A DNA stretch of 33,919 bases from Isohypsibius dastychi (taxonomy: Eukaryota > Tardigrada > Eutardigrada > Parachela > Isohypsibiidae): assembly GCA_034696485.1 (NCBI GenBank), contig JAQIWT010000116.1:1-33919 (forward strand), written 5' to 3'. The notes below the pieces were generated by a model that worked only from the letters and a program-made list of their open reading frames with translations, searched no databases and was not told the DNA's origin. This document shows, piece after piece, positions 1 through 10,520 of this stretch. A program made the position numbers and the translations under genes. Position 1 is the stretch's first letter; each line of letters opens with the position of its first letter.

Positions 1-2
1 CA

Positions 3-67
3 GTCCGAAATAGAAGCCCAAATCCGGGAGCTTCGAAAGAATTGTAGCCCGGGCTTCTAATTCGGAC
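3..67. repeat. Imperfect inverted repeat, 17-bp arms
   Basis: The arm at 3-19 (GTCCGAAATAGAAGCCC) pairs with 51-67 (GGGCTTCTAATTCGGAC) with one mismatch, around a 31-base loop. It lies at the window edge, so the stem could extend further left. It may be a foldback or MITE-type fragment or a structured RNA, but nothing identifies it. Confidence 0.6.
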
Positions 68-664
68 ATTACGGTATACTGGTAGCTTTTATACCTATGT
101 CCAATGTAGCCCCATACTTGCTTCTCCCTCGAGTCCTTACCACACCCTGTTGGAAAACTGGCAACATAATCTCGACAGAGAAAATTACGAAAAATATTAC
201 AAGATCACAAGAACGGATGGGTATTGAGTATTGACTCACTACAAAAATATAAAATTACAAAAAAGTTCACTTTTTTTTGAACTCGTGACGTAGCAGTTGG
301 ACTACGGTGCTAAATTAAACTGCACTCGGGAACAGGACAAAAAATGTCCACCTTTCCAAAATTCATACCTGGGAATTCACGACATGCCTCATATATTTCT
401 CTGTCGAGTGGTGCATCAATATTTCAGTGGCTCGATAGGAGGAATATTTCCGCGGATTTGTTTGTGGGCTTTGAGGCATAATAACTATGCGGACTGGGCT
501 AATCCATGTACCCTGTGATATTGTGAAATAGTCAGACAGTCGTATGTTAGTCAGGCTCAGGCTTCGCAAGCAAACCTGAGGAATATCGTACATACCAATT
601 TCTATCTTCGGCGTTCGTTGATCATTGCAATTTCAAGCTATAATTTTTTTTCCGAAAATCGGGA
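68..664. other. Intergenic, upstream of RPF1
   Basis: Short open frames of under 80 codons occur on both strands and overlap each other, with no recognisable protein. It probably contains the RPF1 promoter and 5' UTR. I see no other feature. Confidence 0.5.
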
Positions 665-1801
665 ATGTCGCTGGTGAGTGGTTAAAGGTTGCGTTCTGGT
701 CGCTGATGTCATGTCAAACGCATATTTGTAGACAATCAAAATAAAAGGTTCCTCGTCGAAGAAAAGATCCGCAGATGAGGAGGAGGCTAATCCTGAAGAT
801 GTTCCAAAGACGAAAAAAGCTCCTCACACGCTAGAAACTCTGCGAGAACGCGATGCCACGATCCCTGACGCGGATGATGAAGAAGCTTTGCAGGACGAAG
901 CGGAGGATGAATTGGCTTCTTATTTCTCTCGCGAGTCAGTTCCACGCATCTTGATCACTACTTCCGATAAAGCGAGAAAGGTTGGTCGTCCTTGGTATAC
1001 ACAACGAATGTTTTTGAATAGGAATATTTAGAGGACAATAACTCTGGCACGAGAGATTGCGTCGGTGATACCCCACGCTGAGTATCATTCCCGACGAAGA
1101 TTTGCACTGAAGAAGATCGTTCCGGAATGCGTGTCACATGGATATACAGATCTTGTCGTTATCAATGAAAATAGAGATCTTCCTGATGCGTTGACGCTTT
1201 GTCATCTACCCAATGGACCAACAGCGGTGTTCAAGTTGCGGAGTGTGAAATTGATGAAGGAGATAAAGGTACACATCCTAATTGCGCGCAACTGCTCTGA
1301 ATTCTGTACGGAAAAGTGACCGTTTCCGGATACTGCTTGCATGTTTTCAGGACACTCGTTCGTATGTTATGTCACTTATGTGTCATGTTTCCAGAACGTT
1401 GGTGAAATGACCGATCACCATCCCGAACTCGTCCTAACAAATTTCACAACCAGATTGGGGCATACGGTTGGCCGGATGTTCGCTGCGCTTCTTCCGCATG
1501 ACCCGAATTTTCACGGAAGACGTGCCATCACATTTCATAACCAGCGCGATTTCATATTTTTCCGTAACCACAGGTGCGAAAAAATAAACGTGAAATTTAT
1601 TCACATGTAATAATGTTGTTCGAATTTTGCAGATACGTTTTCCGAAACGCAGAACGCGTTGGTCTGCAGGAACTCGGGCCGAAGTTTACCATGAAGCTGA
1701 GATCCGTTCAAAAAGGAACATTTGATTCCAAGCAGGGAGAATATCTTTGGATACACAAGCAGCTGGAGATGAACAAGAGTCGCCGGAAGTTCTATCTGTG
1801 A
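665..1801 (+). CDS. RPF1: Ribosome production factor 1 (Brix domain)
   Basis: Nucleolar Brix-domain protein needed for large-subunit (60S) rRNA maturation. Five coding exons: 665-673, 732-980, 1032-1268, 1395-1573, 1633-1801; these join in frame to 280 residues. Exon 1 holds only three codons (ATG TCG CTG), followed by a good gtgagt donor. The N-terminus is short, lysine- and acid-rich, without the longer N-tail of human RPF1. The Brix core is very close to the animal protein: [78 protein letters not shown], and the family's C-terminal end SRRKFYL. It converges with the next gene, stops 255 bases apart. The only weak point is the start exon; all others are fixed by homology. Confidence 0.95.
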
Positions 1802-2055
1802 ATACCCCGAGTTGCCTGTCAGTTCTTGGATTGAAGTCAACTCAGCTAGCAATTATGGCTCTACATAGTTCGACTTTTTCGGCGACGTTGCCACAGAGAA
1901 AACTGTGAAAACCTTTATCGAGTTTGATTAGCGCATATCCCGCGCTTCCGGCTTGGTTCGTACAAGCGAAACTAAAAACTATGCTAACAAAAAAATGTGC
2001 ATCAAAATCTCGAAAGAGCAGGCTCTCAATCCAAGCACAGATATCACTTTGGTAT

Positions 2056-2725
2056 TCAATCTAACCAGATCTCGTTCGATTTGTCCAAATCTTCGTCCAC
2101 GGCTTCCGCCTTCTCGATTTCTGCAGCGCGCGCTTGTTTGGCACTGATCTCCTCATCACCTTCGTGTTTACGCTTCACACCAGCTGGCTCCTGAGTCTCT
2201 GGAACAGGTGATGCTGGAGGACTGTCCGAAGTCTTTTCCGAACTATCAGTTTCGTCGACAACTGTTTCTTCTACAGTCCAATGCTCCTCATGAGATGCTG
2301 GAGTACTGGCATCGGAATCCGTAATATCCAAGTTATCTTCGACGTCAGAGCAACCACTCGGTGATCCCTTTTCGCTAGTATCACACTCCACACTTTCTTC
2401 CTCTGATTCTGCTTCCGCCAGAGCTTCTTGCAGAGCGTTTCTTTTCGGCACGCAAGCTAGAACAGATAGTCAATCTTAACTCCAGAGAAATAAACAACGA
2501 TATAGCCCAGCCCACGAGCGAACGTACCTCCAAGCATCCAGTCCTCCAAATTATTGTCTTTCATCATCTGATCCCAGAATCCTCCGAACATCAGGGCCAT
2601 GTTGTCAGCTTCGTTGATGGAATCTGAGAGAGGTAACTCTGCGTCTGAAATCAGAATTCCAACAATGTGAAAATGACAACTCTTGAGAGAGTACCTTTTT
2701 CACCAAGATCCGACGCTTCTGCCAT
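2056..2725 (-). CDS. Unrecognised acidic protein
   Basis: Three exons are supported by splice sites and continuous phase: 2695-2725 (partial), 2528-2644 and 2056-2456, giving about 182 residues from the first in-frame ATG at 2725. The first part has a conserved-looking short segment with FGGFWDQMM and LEDWML. The rest is strongly acidic and Ser/Pro-rich, with E/D runs and a KRKHEGDEE patch, ending SNEIWLD. The frame stays open upstream of the ATG to about 2780 (ENWYLHPETVHLQF), and an acceptor-like ttccag lies near 2768, so the true N-terminus may lie in an earlier exon. I do not recognise the family. Composition suggests a disordered, probably nuclear or cytosolic protein, but that is inference. 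Confidence 0.65.
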
Positions 2726-3160
2726 GAACTGAAGATGAACAGTTTCTGGGTGCAGATACCAATTCTCTGGAACAAAGTACAACACGGATGAATGAGGTTA
2801 AAAAACAAGATCGTACAGAATAGAAAGCGCGGATTGCGTCAAGCCGGGTTGATTGTTCGATTTCAGGAGGGCGTGGTTATCCACAGGGAAGCTGTGATCA
2901 AAGCTCCATTTAACTGAGGACTTGTGAAGCAGTCTGCTGTAACGGTTCTGTTCCTGTTGCACGCATTTTCTGGTCCACGTCATATCTATTCTCATCCGCA
3001 AAGTTTGTCTCTGTTTTGGATTTGTGGAACGATTCGGAATCGGAATACAACACATCATCAAATCGAATTATGTTGGAAAGTTATTTCTAAGTGGAAGACG
3101 CTAGTGGATATCGATTTCCACGTTGATTTGATTGCGTACGGAGTTTATTCATTCTGAAAG
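2726..3160. other. Intergenic between divergent genes
   Basis: This lies between the 5' end of the acidic-protein gene (minus) and the SEC22 start (plus). It is probably a shared bidirectional promoter region. A minus-strand open frame of 87 codons (2798-3061) has no recognisable content and could be 5' exon sequence of the minus gene or chance. Confidence 0.4.
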
Positions 3161-3869
3161 ATGGTGCTTCTCACGATGATTGCCCGAGTTGCCGATGGTT
3201 TACCACTTGCTGCCTCTGTTCAGGATGATGAAGAGCTCGGGAAAAATTTGATTCAATATCAAACGCAGGCGAAGCAGATTTTTAAGCGATTGAATAACAG
3301 TTCACCCAGCAGATGCACGATTGACTCCGCGGCTTATTATTTCCACTATATTATCGTGAATGATGTCTGCTACCTTGTGCTGACCGAAAAATCATTTCCA
3401 AAACGTGTGGCATTTACCTACCTTGAGGATCTTCAAAATGAGTTCGACTTGCAATACGGGAATCGGGTCAGCACGGTATCGCGTCCTTATGCCTTCATCG
3501 AATTTGGTTAGTAAACTTTTGCCTGTTTTACGAAGTTTTTGGCTTTATGTTTTGTTTGCAATTATAGACAACTACATACAAAAAGCAAAGAAAACATTCA
3601 ACGACAGCCGTTCAAGACGGCAACTAGGTCAGCTCAATACGGAACTGCAAGATGTCCAGAAGATTATGGTACAGAACATTGACGATGTTTTACAACGAGG
3701 ACAAGCTCTTTCGGATCTACAGGATAAAGCCGGAATGCTGTCTGCTGCTTCGGAAAAATACAGAAAAGATGCGAAATCTTTGAACAAAAAGGCGACGACC
3801 GTTAAAATTGTTGGTGTTGTTGCATTGATAGTTATCCTGTTGTTGTATCTTAAGTTTTCCTGGTTCTAA
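3161..3869 (+). CDS. SEC22: SEC22-type vesicle SNARE
   Basis: R-SNARE that works in ER-Golgi vesicle fusion (human SEC22B orthologue by resemblance). Exons 3161-3506 and 3568-3869 with a 61-base intron (gttagt...attatag) give 215 residues, the same length as human SEC22B. The N-terminal longin domain (about 1-120) begins [19 protein letters not shown], nearly identical to the family. The SNARE motif (about 130-190) holds [11 protein letters not shown] and the central-layer arginine in [10 protein letters not shown]-terminal hydrophobic anchor ([12 protein letters not shown]) ends just before the stop. The start is fixed by homology. There is nothing unusual in it. Confidence 0.97.
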
Positions 3870-4336
3870 ATTTTTCTCTTTCATGTGTTCGCACCTCGTG
3901 CATGTATGCATCAAAAGAGAATTTACGATGATAATTTGGATTTTTTATTAAATAACTCTTAAAGGCGTATCGGTGTTGGAATCGATAAAAAAACAAGACA
4001 ACAAGCAATTCTCACAAGTATTCCAACGGAAGCGCAAAACATTTTCCGAATCGCCATGTGGTAGCCAGGAGGCAAGTAGAGCTCGTAAGGTAATTAATTC
4101 CATAGATCTGGCTTCTTCCGATTTCTTCTTTTCCGCATCCAAATACTTGTGGACAAATACGAATGCGAAGATCCACCATCCAAATATGTTCCCAAGTTTT
4201 GCATGGAAATGTCATCAGGGATAAGTATCAGTTGTGCCAGCTCTAGGTAGTGAACTTGTTGGTTTTTGTTCTATTCTTCTTTTTTAGCACACTAACGAGG
4301 ATTTCGCCTTCGTATTATTTCTTGACCGCGAATAAT
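3870..4336. other. 3' region of SEC22 and upstream region of NATD1
   Basis: An ATTAAA hexamer at 3947-3952, about 80 bases past the SEC22 stop, is a plausible polyadenylation signal. Before the acetyltransferase start a tract ending ttttttag (about 4287) looks like a 3' splice site, either of a 5'-UTR intron or for trans-splicing. No gene is seen. Confidence 0.4.
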
Positions 4337-4785
4337 ATGGCGTCCAGCAACGCGAACAGTTCCATTACGGTTGTTCATGATGAAAAATCGAGGAGATTTT
4401 TTGCTTCAGTTGGCGATGGAAAGAAGGCTGAATTAACGTATGATTTATCCCCGAATGGTGTGATTGATCTGGAGCACACTTTTGTACCCACTGAACTTCG
4501 AGGAAAGGGAATCGCCGGGGAGCTTATGAAAAAGGTCACTTAAAATAGTACCTCTACATTGGTTTATTGTGAACCAGTTTGTTTTCTTGATAGGCTCTGG
4601 AATACTCGGCTAATAAGAATCTCGCCGTGAAGCTGGTACGTGCTATAAATCATTTACTGTGCGGGTAGACGATGTTTCATGGGTGCTTTTAGAGCTGCAC
4701 ATACGCTGCGGATTACGTCCAGAAAAACAAAGAACAAATCCAAAAGTACAACCAACTGAAAAATATCAAGTTCGTTGAAATTTAA
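4337..4785 (+). CDS. NATD1: NATD1-like GNAT N-acetyltransferase
   Basis: Small single-domain acetyltransferase of the NATD1/yjdJ type (GNAT fold); the substrate is unknown for this family. Exons 4337-4534, 4594-4635 and 4693-4785 join in frame to 110 residues, close to human NATD1 (113). The family signatures are all present: VVHDEKSRRFFA near the N-terminus, then IDLEHTFVPTELRGKGIAGE, which carries the acetyl-CoA-binding R/G-x-G-x-G/A turn, and the C-terminal LSCTYAADYVQKN. An upstream in-frame ATG at 4250 would add a phenylalanine-rich stretch that is really the pyrimidine tract before an acceptor, so 4337 is chosen. It converges with TMA7, with only 203 bases between stops. Confidence 0.9.
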
Positions 4786-4988
4786 TCATTTCTTCGAAAT
4801 ATCAGCTTCAGCAGAGCATGGAAGATATCTGAACATGAACCAAGAATGCTCCACATTGCTGAATGCCAAAATAGCGCTGAAATATATTCATGTATTACAA
4901 AATCGCTGAGGAATACGACGTAGTTTTTATCTCAGGTCGAACTGACAAAATATACGTCGGCAAATATGATTTGTTCCAGTATTCCTCT

Positions 4989-5409
4989 TCATTTCTTTCC
5001 ACTTTTCTTTATTCCGCCACCAGCTGCAAAACAATTTTGAAATTCGGCGAATTTGAGAGAAAATGAAACCGTGAACTCGACCGTGAATTTGGTATGATGT
5101 ACCCTAAATCAGGCCACATGAGGACTTACATAGAGGTCCCTTTTCGGCAGCTTTCACAGCAGCGTCCTTCAAGGCCTTCTGTTCCTCTTTCTGCTTCTGC
5201 TTGAATGCTAACTCATCCTGCGGCGAAAAAAGGATTACGTTTGGTGCTCAAAACTTAGAACTGTCGTGAAAAACCTCGTCCAGATCTTTGCCTTCTTTTT
5301 TCGGTTGTTTTAACGGTTTCTTTTTTCCACCTGGAGAAAGAGATCAGGGGGTCAGAGGAAGGTGGTCCGCAAGTATTAAACCATATGACATACCGTCTCT
5401 TCCAGACAT
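4989..5409 (-). CDS. TMA7: Translation machinery-associated protein 7
   Basis: TMA7 (CCDC72) is a tiny, highly basic eukaryotic protein that associates with ribosomes. Four exons on the minus strand: 5394-5409, 5275-5330, 5130-5217, 4989-5023, in perfect phase, giving 64 residues, exactly the human length. It reads MSGRDGGKKKPLKQPKK at the start, LAFKQKQKEEQKALK in the middle and GGGIKKSGKK at the C-terminus, all diagnostic. Because coding exons are only 16-88 bases long, automatic gene finders could easily miss it. Confidence 0.95.
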
Positions 5410-6289
5410 TTCACTTGATTATATATGTCGCAGAGCCGTCAAACCTAAAGGTAACACAGAATGAGCACCACCAACGCTGCCAGTCAGCCCGAAAATCACA
5501 ACAAAGAAGTAAAAAGACGATACTGGGCTTACCTGTCTTTCACCGTCAAAAGTAATTGCTCATAAATACCCAAAATAATTTGGCTTTTCTCTTCTCAATG
5601 AAATTCCTCGCCTAAATTATCACAAGGAGAAACAGAAATCTAACCGAAGATCTGATGTTGAAGTTTTCCTGAAATTCCGTCGGGCAGCGACTCCAGTCAG
5701 ATGGTAACGTAACAATATCCGTGGTAGTATCCAGCCACCCGTTACAGTAGCGGGCAGGAACACAAAGAAGTATAGCACCGTTTTCGTTTCTTCCACCGCC
5801 GCTCGTGAGTGTGCTATGTTTCAATTAATCACAACCACAACTATTCTTACTGGAAGAAATATTTTTACGTGTGAATACTATCAAACAGTTTTCAAAAATC
5901 ACGCGAACAACAAAGTGTACTGTAAAACTCTGCGAACTGCAGAGACAGATTGACAGATTACAGATTTGCGACAGATCAGGCGACACACTCGAGGAACTAC
6001 ACAGCAAATGATTTACACACGAAAATGCGCTCGAAGTCGAAAGTGAGTCTTTTAGGAAAATACAAGCTCGTGGGAAGGATTCATAACGATCCGCTCACGA
6101 ATCCCGTGACCTTTTCGGACGGCTCAAACCTGCAACCAGGGACTCTATTTCTCATCCGGGATTCGGGTGGATGAAATTTAGGTGATATTCTTTCTTACCA
6201 ACACGAATACCGCCAGGTGGGAAAACAGTTCTGGAAACGCTGTAGGACAACACGATCAGACTACAGGGTAATCTCGCTGATGATGGGTC
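5410..6289. other. Intergenic, about 0.9 kb
   Basis: This lies between the TMA7 start and the 3' end of the lysine-rich gene, both minus. Open frames (up to 74 codons, both strands) are low in recognisable content. A TGACCTTT octamer is at 6107-6114. It is probably the TMA7 promoter and the 3' UTR of the next gene. Confidence 0.45.
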
Positions 6290-6959
6290 TTACTTTGTGA
6301 TGCTTGCCGACTTTTTCGAAATGCTTACTGGTGATTTCGACCTGTGTATGTATGCAAAAGAAGTGTTCTCATCAGTCCAAGTCACAATGAAGAGCAAAAG
6401 TTCAGACAGTTTCTGACAAATTACCTGTAATCTTCATCGTCCGAACTCCCATCTTTCTTTCCGCGTTTAGACCCTTTCGCAGGGCCTATCAAGTCAAACT
6501 TATACGAACAGAATACACGAAAAGAGCTGTTCTGACGAAACAAAATTACTGACCTGTCTTTCCCTTTTTCTTTGCGGCTGGCGCTCTGAGAAAAGAAGAA
6601 AGTGTTACAGACTAGAGGTTGTCAAAGTTAAACTTGGTACTTTTTGGTGGCGGGTTTGGAGCCAGTGGATTTCTTTGATTCTTTTGTGTTGGACTTGGAC
6701 GATGCTTCCTTCCATTCGATGGTGATTTCCTGTAAGCAAAAAGGCCCATTACTGTACTAGTCACTATTGTTCGTATGTCATTCCAGTTTGGTTGGTTCAG
6801 GAAACTTAGACAGAAAGTCCAACGAGAAAAAGAAAAGGAAAATAACCAATAAACACGTACTTTGACATCGGCTTCCCCTTTACGCAATTGGTCTTCCAAA
6901 ACAGAAATATGGTTGTCTGATCCAGTTTTTCGACTTTCCTTTGCGCTGGAGTCAGGCAT
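6290..6959 (-). CDS. Small lysine/serine-rich protein, unknown
   Basis: Five short exons on the minus strand, 6861-6959, 6641-6729, 6554-6585, 6425-6485 and 6290-6341, join in continuous phase to 110 residues. All junctions are GT-AG. The first third (MPDSSAKESRKTGSDNHISV, then EDQLRKGEADVKEITIEWKE) looks weakly structured. The rest is rich in K, S, G and A (KKAPAAKKKGKTG), with an acidic SSDDEDY patch (a possible CK2 site) and a basic end. Composition resembles chromatin- or RNA-binding tails (histone H1- or HMGN-like in style), but I do not recognise a family. Exon phases make the model credible; function is unknown. Confidence 0.6.
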
Positions 6960-7335
6960 GATGAATTGTAATCAGGTGAGTGACACGTACCCGTAGAGAT
7001 TGATAGAATTCCCGTCAACCAAATTCCCGAAATCATGCGATAGAACTATGATAAATCTGAGATCGAAATCAGTCTCACAACCGTTCCAAGGTTCACCTGG
7101 ACGAATGCGTAGGTAGGAATCACACAACGGAGAAAGTTCAAAAGGAATGATCAAAACTGCAGGAAACAGAAACTACCAGGCACAGATTTCGCACAAAACA
7201 AAAGCGATCGGTATCCGTAACCAGACAGTTTGTTGCTGTTTTTGGGTACCACCTACTGGCTAAAGTGATACAGCTGATGATTTTCAAAAAAAGATGTTCA
7301 ATTTTGCGATTTGATAATTCTGTTTCTGGGCCTGG
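6960..7335. other. Intergenic between divergent genes
   Basis: This is probably a shared promoter for the lysine-rich gene (minus) and ALKBH8 (plus). Minus-strand frames of 60-76 codons here show no recognisable protein. No distinct motif was seen. Confidence 0.4.
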
Positions 7336-9788
7336 ATGATCTCATCGGACATGGATACACGGGAAACCAAGATGGAAGTACGTGAATTCTCCAGATCCAC
7401 TGCTCGAAGAAACGCCAAAGGAGTGGAACGCTTGCGTCGGCACTTGGAAAGCTGGCGACAAGAAGTTAAACTCACACAAATGGAAAATCCAACAAATGCA
7501 CTTCAGGTGAGTCTGACTCTGATAGTATGAAGAAAATAGGTTCATATTTAGTATTCTCTGACGTTTTAGTGTGTGGCTGTGGGAAATGCAGGATTGTCTT
7601 GTGGATTTTCGGAGACGGATATTGTCGCAGTCTTGTCGAGATTTACGGTCGACGAACTTGCCCTTAAATTGACGATGGTCCCTGACAAACCGTTTGCTCT
7701 CGTTTTCTTTCCAAACAAACAGGAGGCTGAAAAAATATCTGGAATGCTTCATGGACACAGTTTCACATCGAGCAGCGGGCAAACTTTACCGTGGTACTGC
7801 TTGCAAACCGAAGATTGTAAGTGCCTTTTTGAGCGGTTTGATATTATTTTTTGCAGAATATCTAAATTACAGTTTTGCCCGAAGCCACGTGTAATAATCA
7901 GCGAGAATGGCCAGTCGGCCTGAAGTATATCTCGGAGTACATAACATCCCTTGAAGAGCAACAGCTAATAGACCTAGTTGACCGGAAGTTCAGCTTGGAG
8001 GTGGAATCAAGTAAGAAGAATGAATGGTGTATTTACTTTGCTTGTCCCAGTCTTTCAGAGAAAATATTGACTACCCACTGTTTGCAGGCGCTGATATCCT
8101 GAAGAACCGCACCGCATTTCACTATGGACGGCGGTTTCGTTACGGAACGAACGATGTTGACCTTTCAGCGTCAGAAGAGGCGATACCTGAAATACTCGCG
8201 CCGATTCTTCAGCGCTTGCTTGATAACATGTTTGTCCCAAGAAAGCCTGACCAGATCACGGTGAATGTGTACGAACCAGGCCAAGGTAACCACAATATTA
8301 GCGGAATGTATCTCTCAAACAAGTCAGATGTAGTTTCTGGTAGGAATTCCGCCTCATGTCGATACGCATTCCGTTTTCGAAAATGGAATCATCTCTCTCA
8401 GTCTAGGAGGACCCGTAATCATGGACTTTACCCGCGGCGACTCACACGTCCCACTTGTACTTGAGTCGAGAAGTCTAGTTGTAATGTGCGATGAAGCTCG
8501 CTATGCGTGGTTGCATGGGTAAGTTATTGATGTTTTGTCTAGCATTTCCTTTTTTATATTATCAGTATTACAGGATAGTCCCTCGAGCATCCGATTCCCT
8601 TCCCGGAAGCGCGCAGGCGTGGCGTCGTACCAGACGTATCTCATTCACCTTCCGGTGCATCCGGAATTCTCTATGTGTTTGTCGGTTCCCAGAGCAGTGT
8701 GACAGCCAAAAACTAAACAAAACTGAAAACGTCGACGAAGAAGATAGCGGCGCCGTAAATCTCTCCGACCAAAATTTGGAAGAGAAATTTGTTCATGCGG
8801 TAATGTTGATCAAACATTGCCATCTTCTGTCTTTCAACAGGGCATTTGTACTTTCTAGGTTTACGAACAGATCGCTCCGCATTTCAGTGAAACGCGGCAC
8901 AAACCCTGGCCCAGAGTTGTGGCTTTTCTGGAATCATTGCCAGCCGGCTCCGTACTTTTGGATATCGGATGTGGAAACGGAAAGTACTTGGGCGTACAGA
9001 AACACATTTTCTCAGTACGACTAATTAGCTGCGGATTCCTTGGAGGAAACTAAGATGCGAGTGCTGTAATGACGGTTGTATTTTTTGTTTCAGATAGGTT
9101 GTGATCGAAGTAGTGGGTTGATTGAAATCTGTCGGACCCGAGGTTTCGAGTGCCTGACTAGCGATGTTCTCTCCCTTCCATTTCGGTCAGCATGTTCCGA
9201 TGGTGTAATCTGCATCGGTATGCCTTTGTTGTTTTTTATTTTTGCCGTGTGCCCAAGATCATTTTTTTCAGCCGTGATTCATCATCTCAGCTCACGGGTC
9301 AGTTATGATTATCACCACTTTGATTTTGTGAAGTAGTTGTAACTTGACCTTTGAAGGAGCGGCGCATTGAAGCATTGCGAGAGTTGGTCAGAGTTCTTGT
9401 TGTTGGAGGTCGTGCTCTTGTGTATGTCTGGGCATTGGAGCAGAAGAAGGACCAAAAACCGTCAACGTACCTCAAAGCCGGCAAGCAAAGTGGCACTTGT
9501 GTTGTCGAACCTGGCGTATCGGAGAGCCAGTCAACAACCATGCCCATTCATAGAAATCGAACGGAATTTCTGCAGCAAGACGTTTTTGTTCCGTGGCATT
9601 TGAAGAAGAAGAACCCAGCTGCCGAATCGAAAGAAGAAGTTTACCATCGGTATTATCATGTTTTTCGAGAAGGAGAATTGAGGGAATATTGTAATGGTAT
9701 AGAAACTGTTGTTGTAGAAGAGTCGTATTACGACGAAGGCAATCATTGCGTTGTTTTAAGGAAAGTTAAGGCTGAAAAGCCGGATTAA
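7336..9788 (+). CDS. ALKBH8: ALKBH8: tRNA wobble-uridine hydroxylase/methyltransferase
   Basis: Bifunctional enzyme that methylates cm5U to mcm5U at tRNA wobble positions and, in animals, hydroxylates it. Ten exons: 7336-7506, 7570-7816, 7873-8010, 8088-8285, 8344-8518, 8574-8799, 8859-9014, 9094-9217, 9272-9297, 9357-9788; 630 residues, all in phase. An RRM-like domain spans about 57-140. The AlkB domain contains [15 protein letters not shown], with iron ligands H and D, the distal H in YAWLHG, and arginines in [11 protein letters not shown] for 2-oxoglutarate. A C-x-C...C cluster ([13 protein letters not shown]) matches the zinc site. The methyltransferase has the SAM loop [11 protein letters not shown], then GCDRS and AVIHH, and ends with [18 protein letters not shown] and [11 protein letters not shown]. 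Length and order match human ALKBH8 (664). The start codon is the least certain point. Confidence 0.96.
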
Positions 9789-10520
9789 CGCCGATTTTAA
9801 TCCATTTTTCGAATCCGCATAAATGTAAACATGGATCAACCCGTGCGAACTCTCAATCCTTATGCTCAGCCATTGGGTCACATTGAATAGATTCAATGTG
9901 ATTGGGTGACTTGTTTGTGATGAGAATATTGATTATACCGGAAAAGAGGCCGACTGCTTTGTAAATGGATAGCTTAACTGATTTAACTATTATGAATGTT
10001 CAGCAGTGTGAAATTGTTCGCTTCAAATTGACAAAAAGATGGCATTGCGGAATGGAATTGCGAATAAAAATCTGCGCTCCAAAACTTGTTTCGCAAAGGT
10101 CGTTTTTTTTCGTTTTGGCTGGCCGTAAAACAGCGACTGCAAATGACCGCACCCCATAATCTCAACACAGTAGGCCGCTGAGTCAGACTGTATTTGTTTT
10201 GGTTGGAGGCATTCACCCCGCCTGTTGGCCCTTCTGATGCGAGCCAGAGCCAGATAGAGAGAGAGAGAAAAGATATGATTCACTTACAAGGTATTCATGT
10301 TTTGGCAATTGGATTATAGGGAATATTTGTCTGATTGTTGATGGCGTCAACTAGTTCATGATTATCAGACTTGATTGTTATTTGCATGAAAGTTTCAAGG
10401 GATTGGTTGCAGGGTGAGAATACGCGCTGGAAACACCATGCTGCAGCCCAAGATTACGAATACGCTTACCTTGGAAATCGCAACTTGACTACGACTTCCA
10501 TCAAGCAACCTCGTTCTAGT
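9789..10520. other. 3' region of ALKBH8 and upstream of tetraspanin A
   Basis: It holds a perfect palindrome (listed separately), an AATAAA at 10063-10068, a short GA run near 10256-10268 and an acceptor-like ttggttgcag ending near 10411. The tetraspanin frame stays open upstream to an ATG at 10371, so part of this may be 5' UTR or an extended N-terminus. Confidence 0.4.
9878..9901. repeat. Perfect 11-bp inverted repeat, 2-base spacer
   Basis: TCACATTGAAT at 9878-9888 and its exact complement ATTCAATGTGA at 9891-9901 flank AG. It is about 90 bases past the ALKBH8 stop, so it could form a hairpin in the 3' UTR or act as a palindromic protein site. The function is unknown. Confidence 0.75.

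Noticed and set aside
280-345. tRNA-like segment
   Set aside because: An A-box-like word is present but no B-box (GGTTCRANYCC) or cloverleaf could be built.
7342-7782. 146-codon minus-strand open frame
   Set aside because: Exact antisense of ALKBH8 exons 1-2 and their intron; the sense strand is clearly the coding one.
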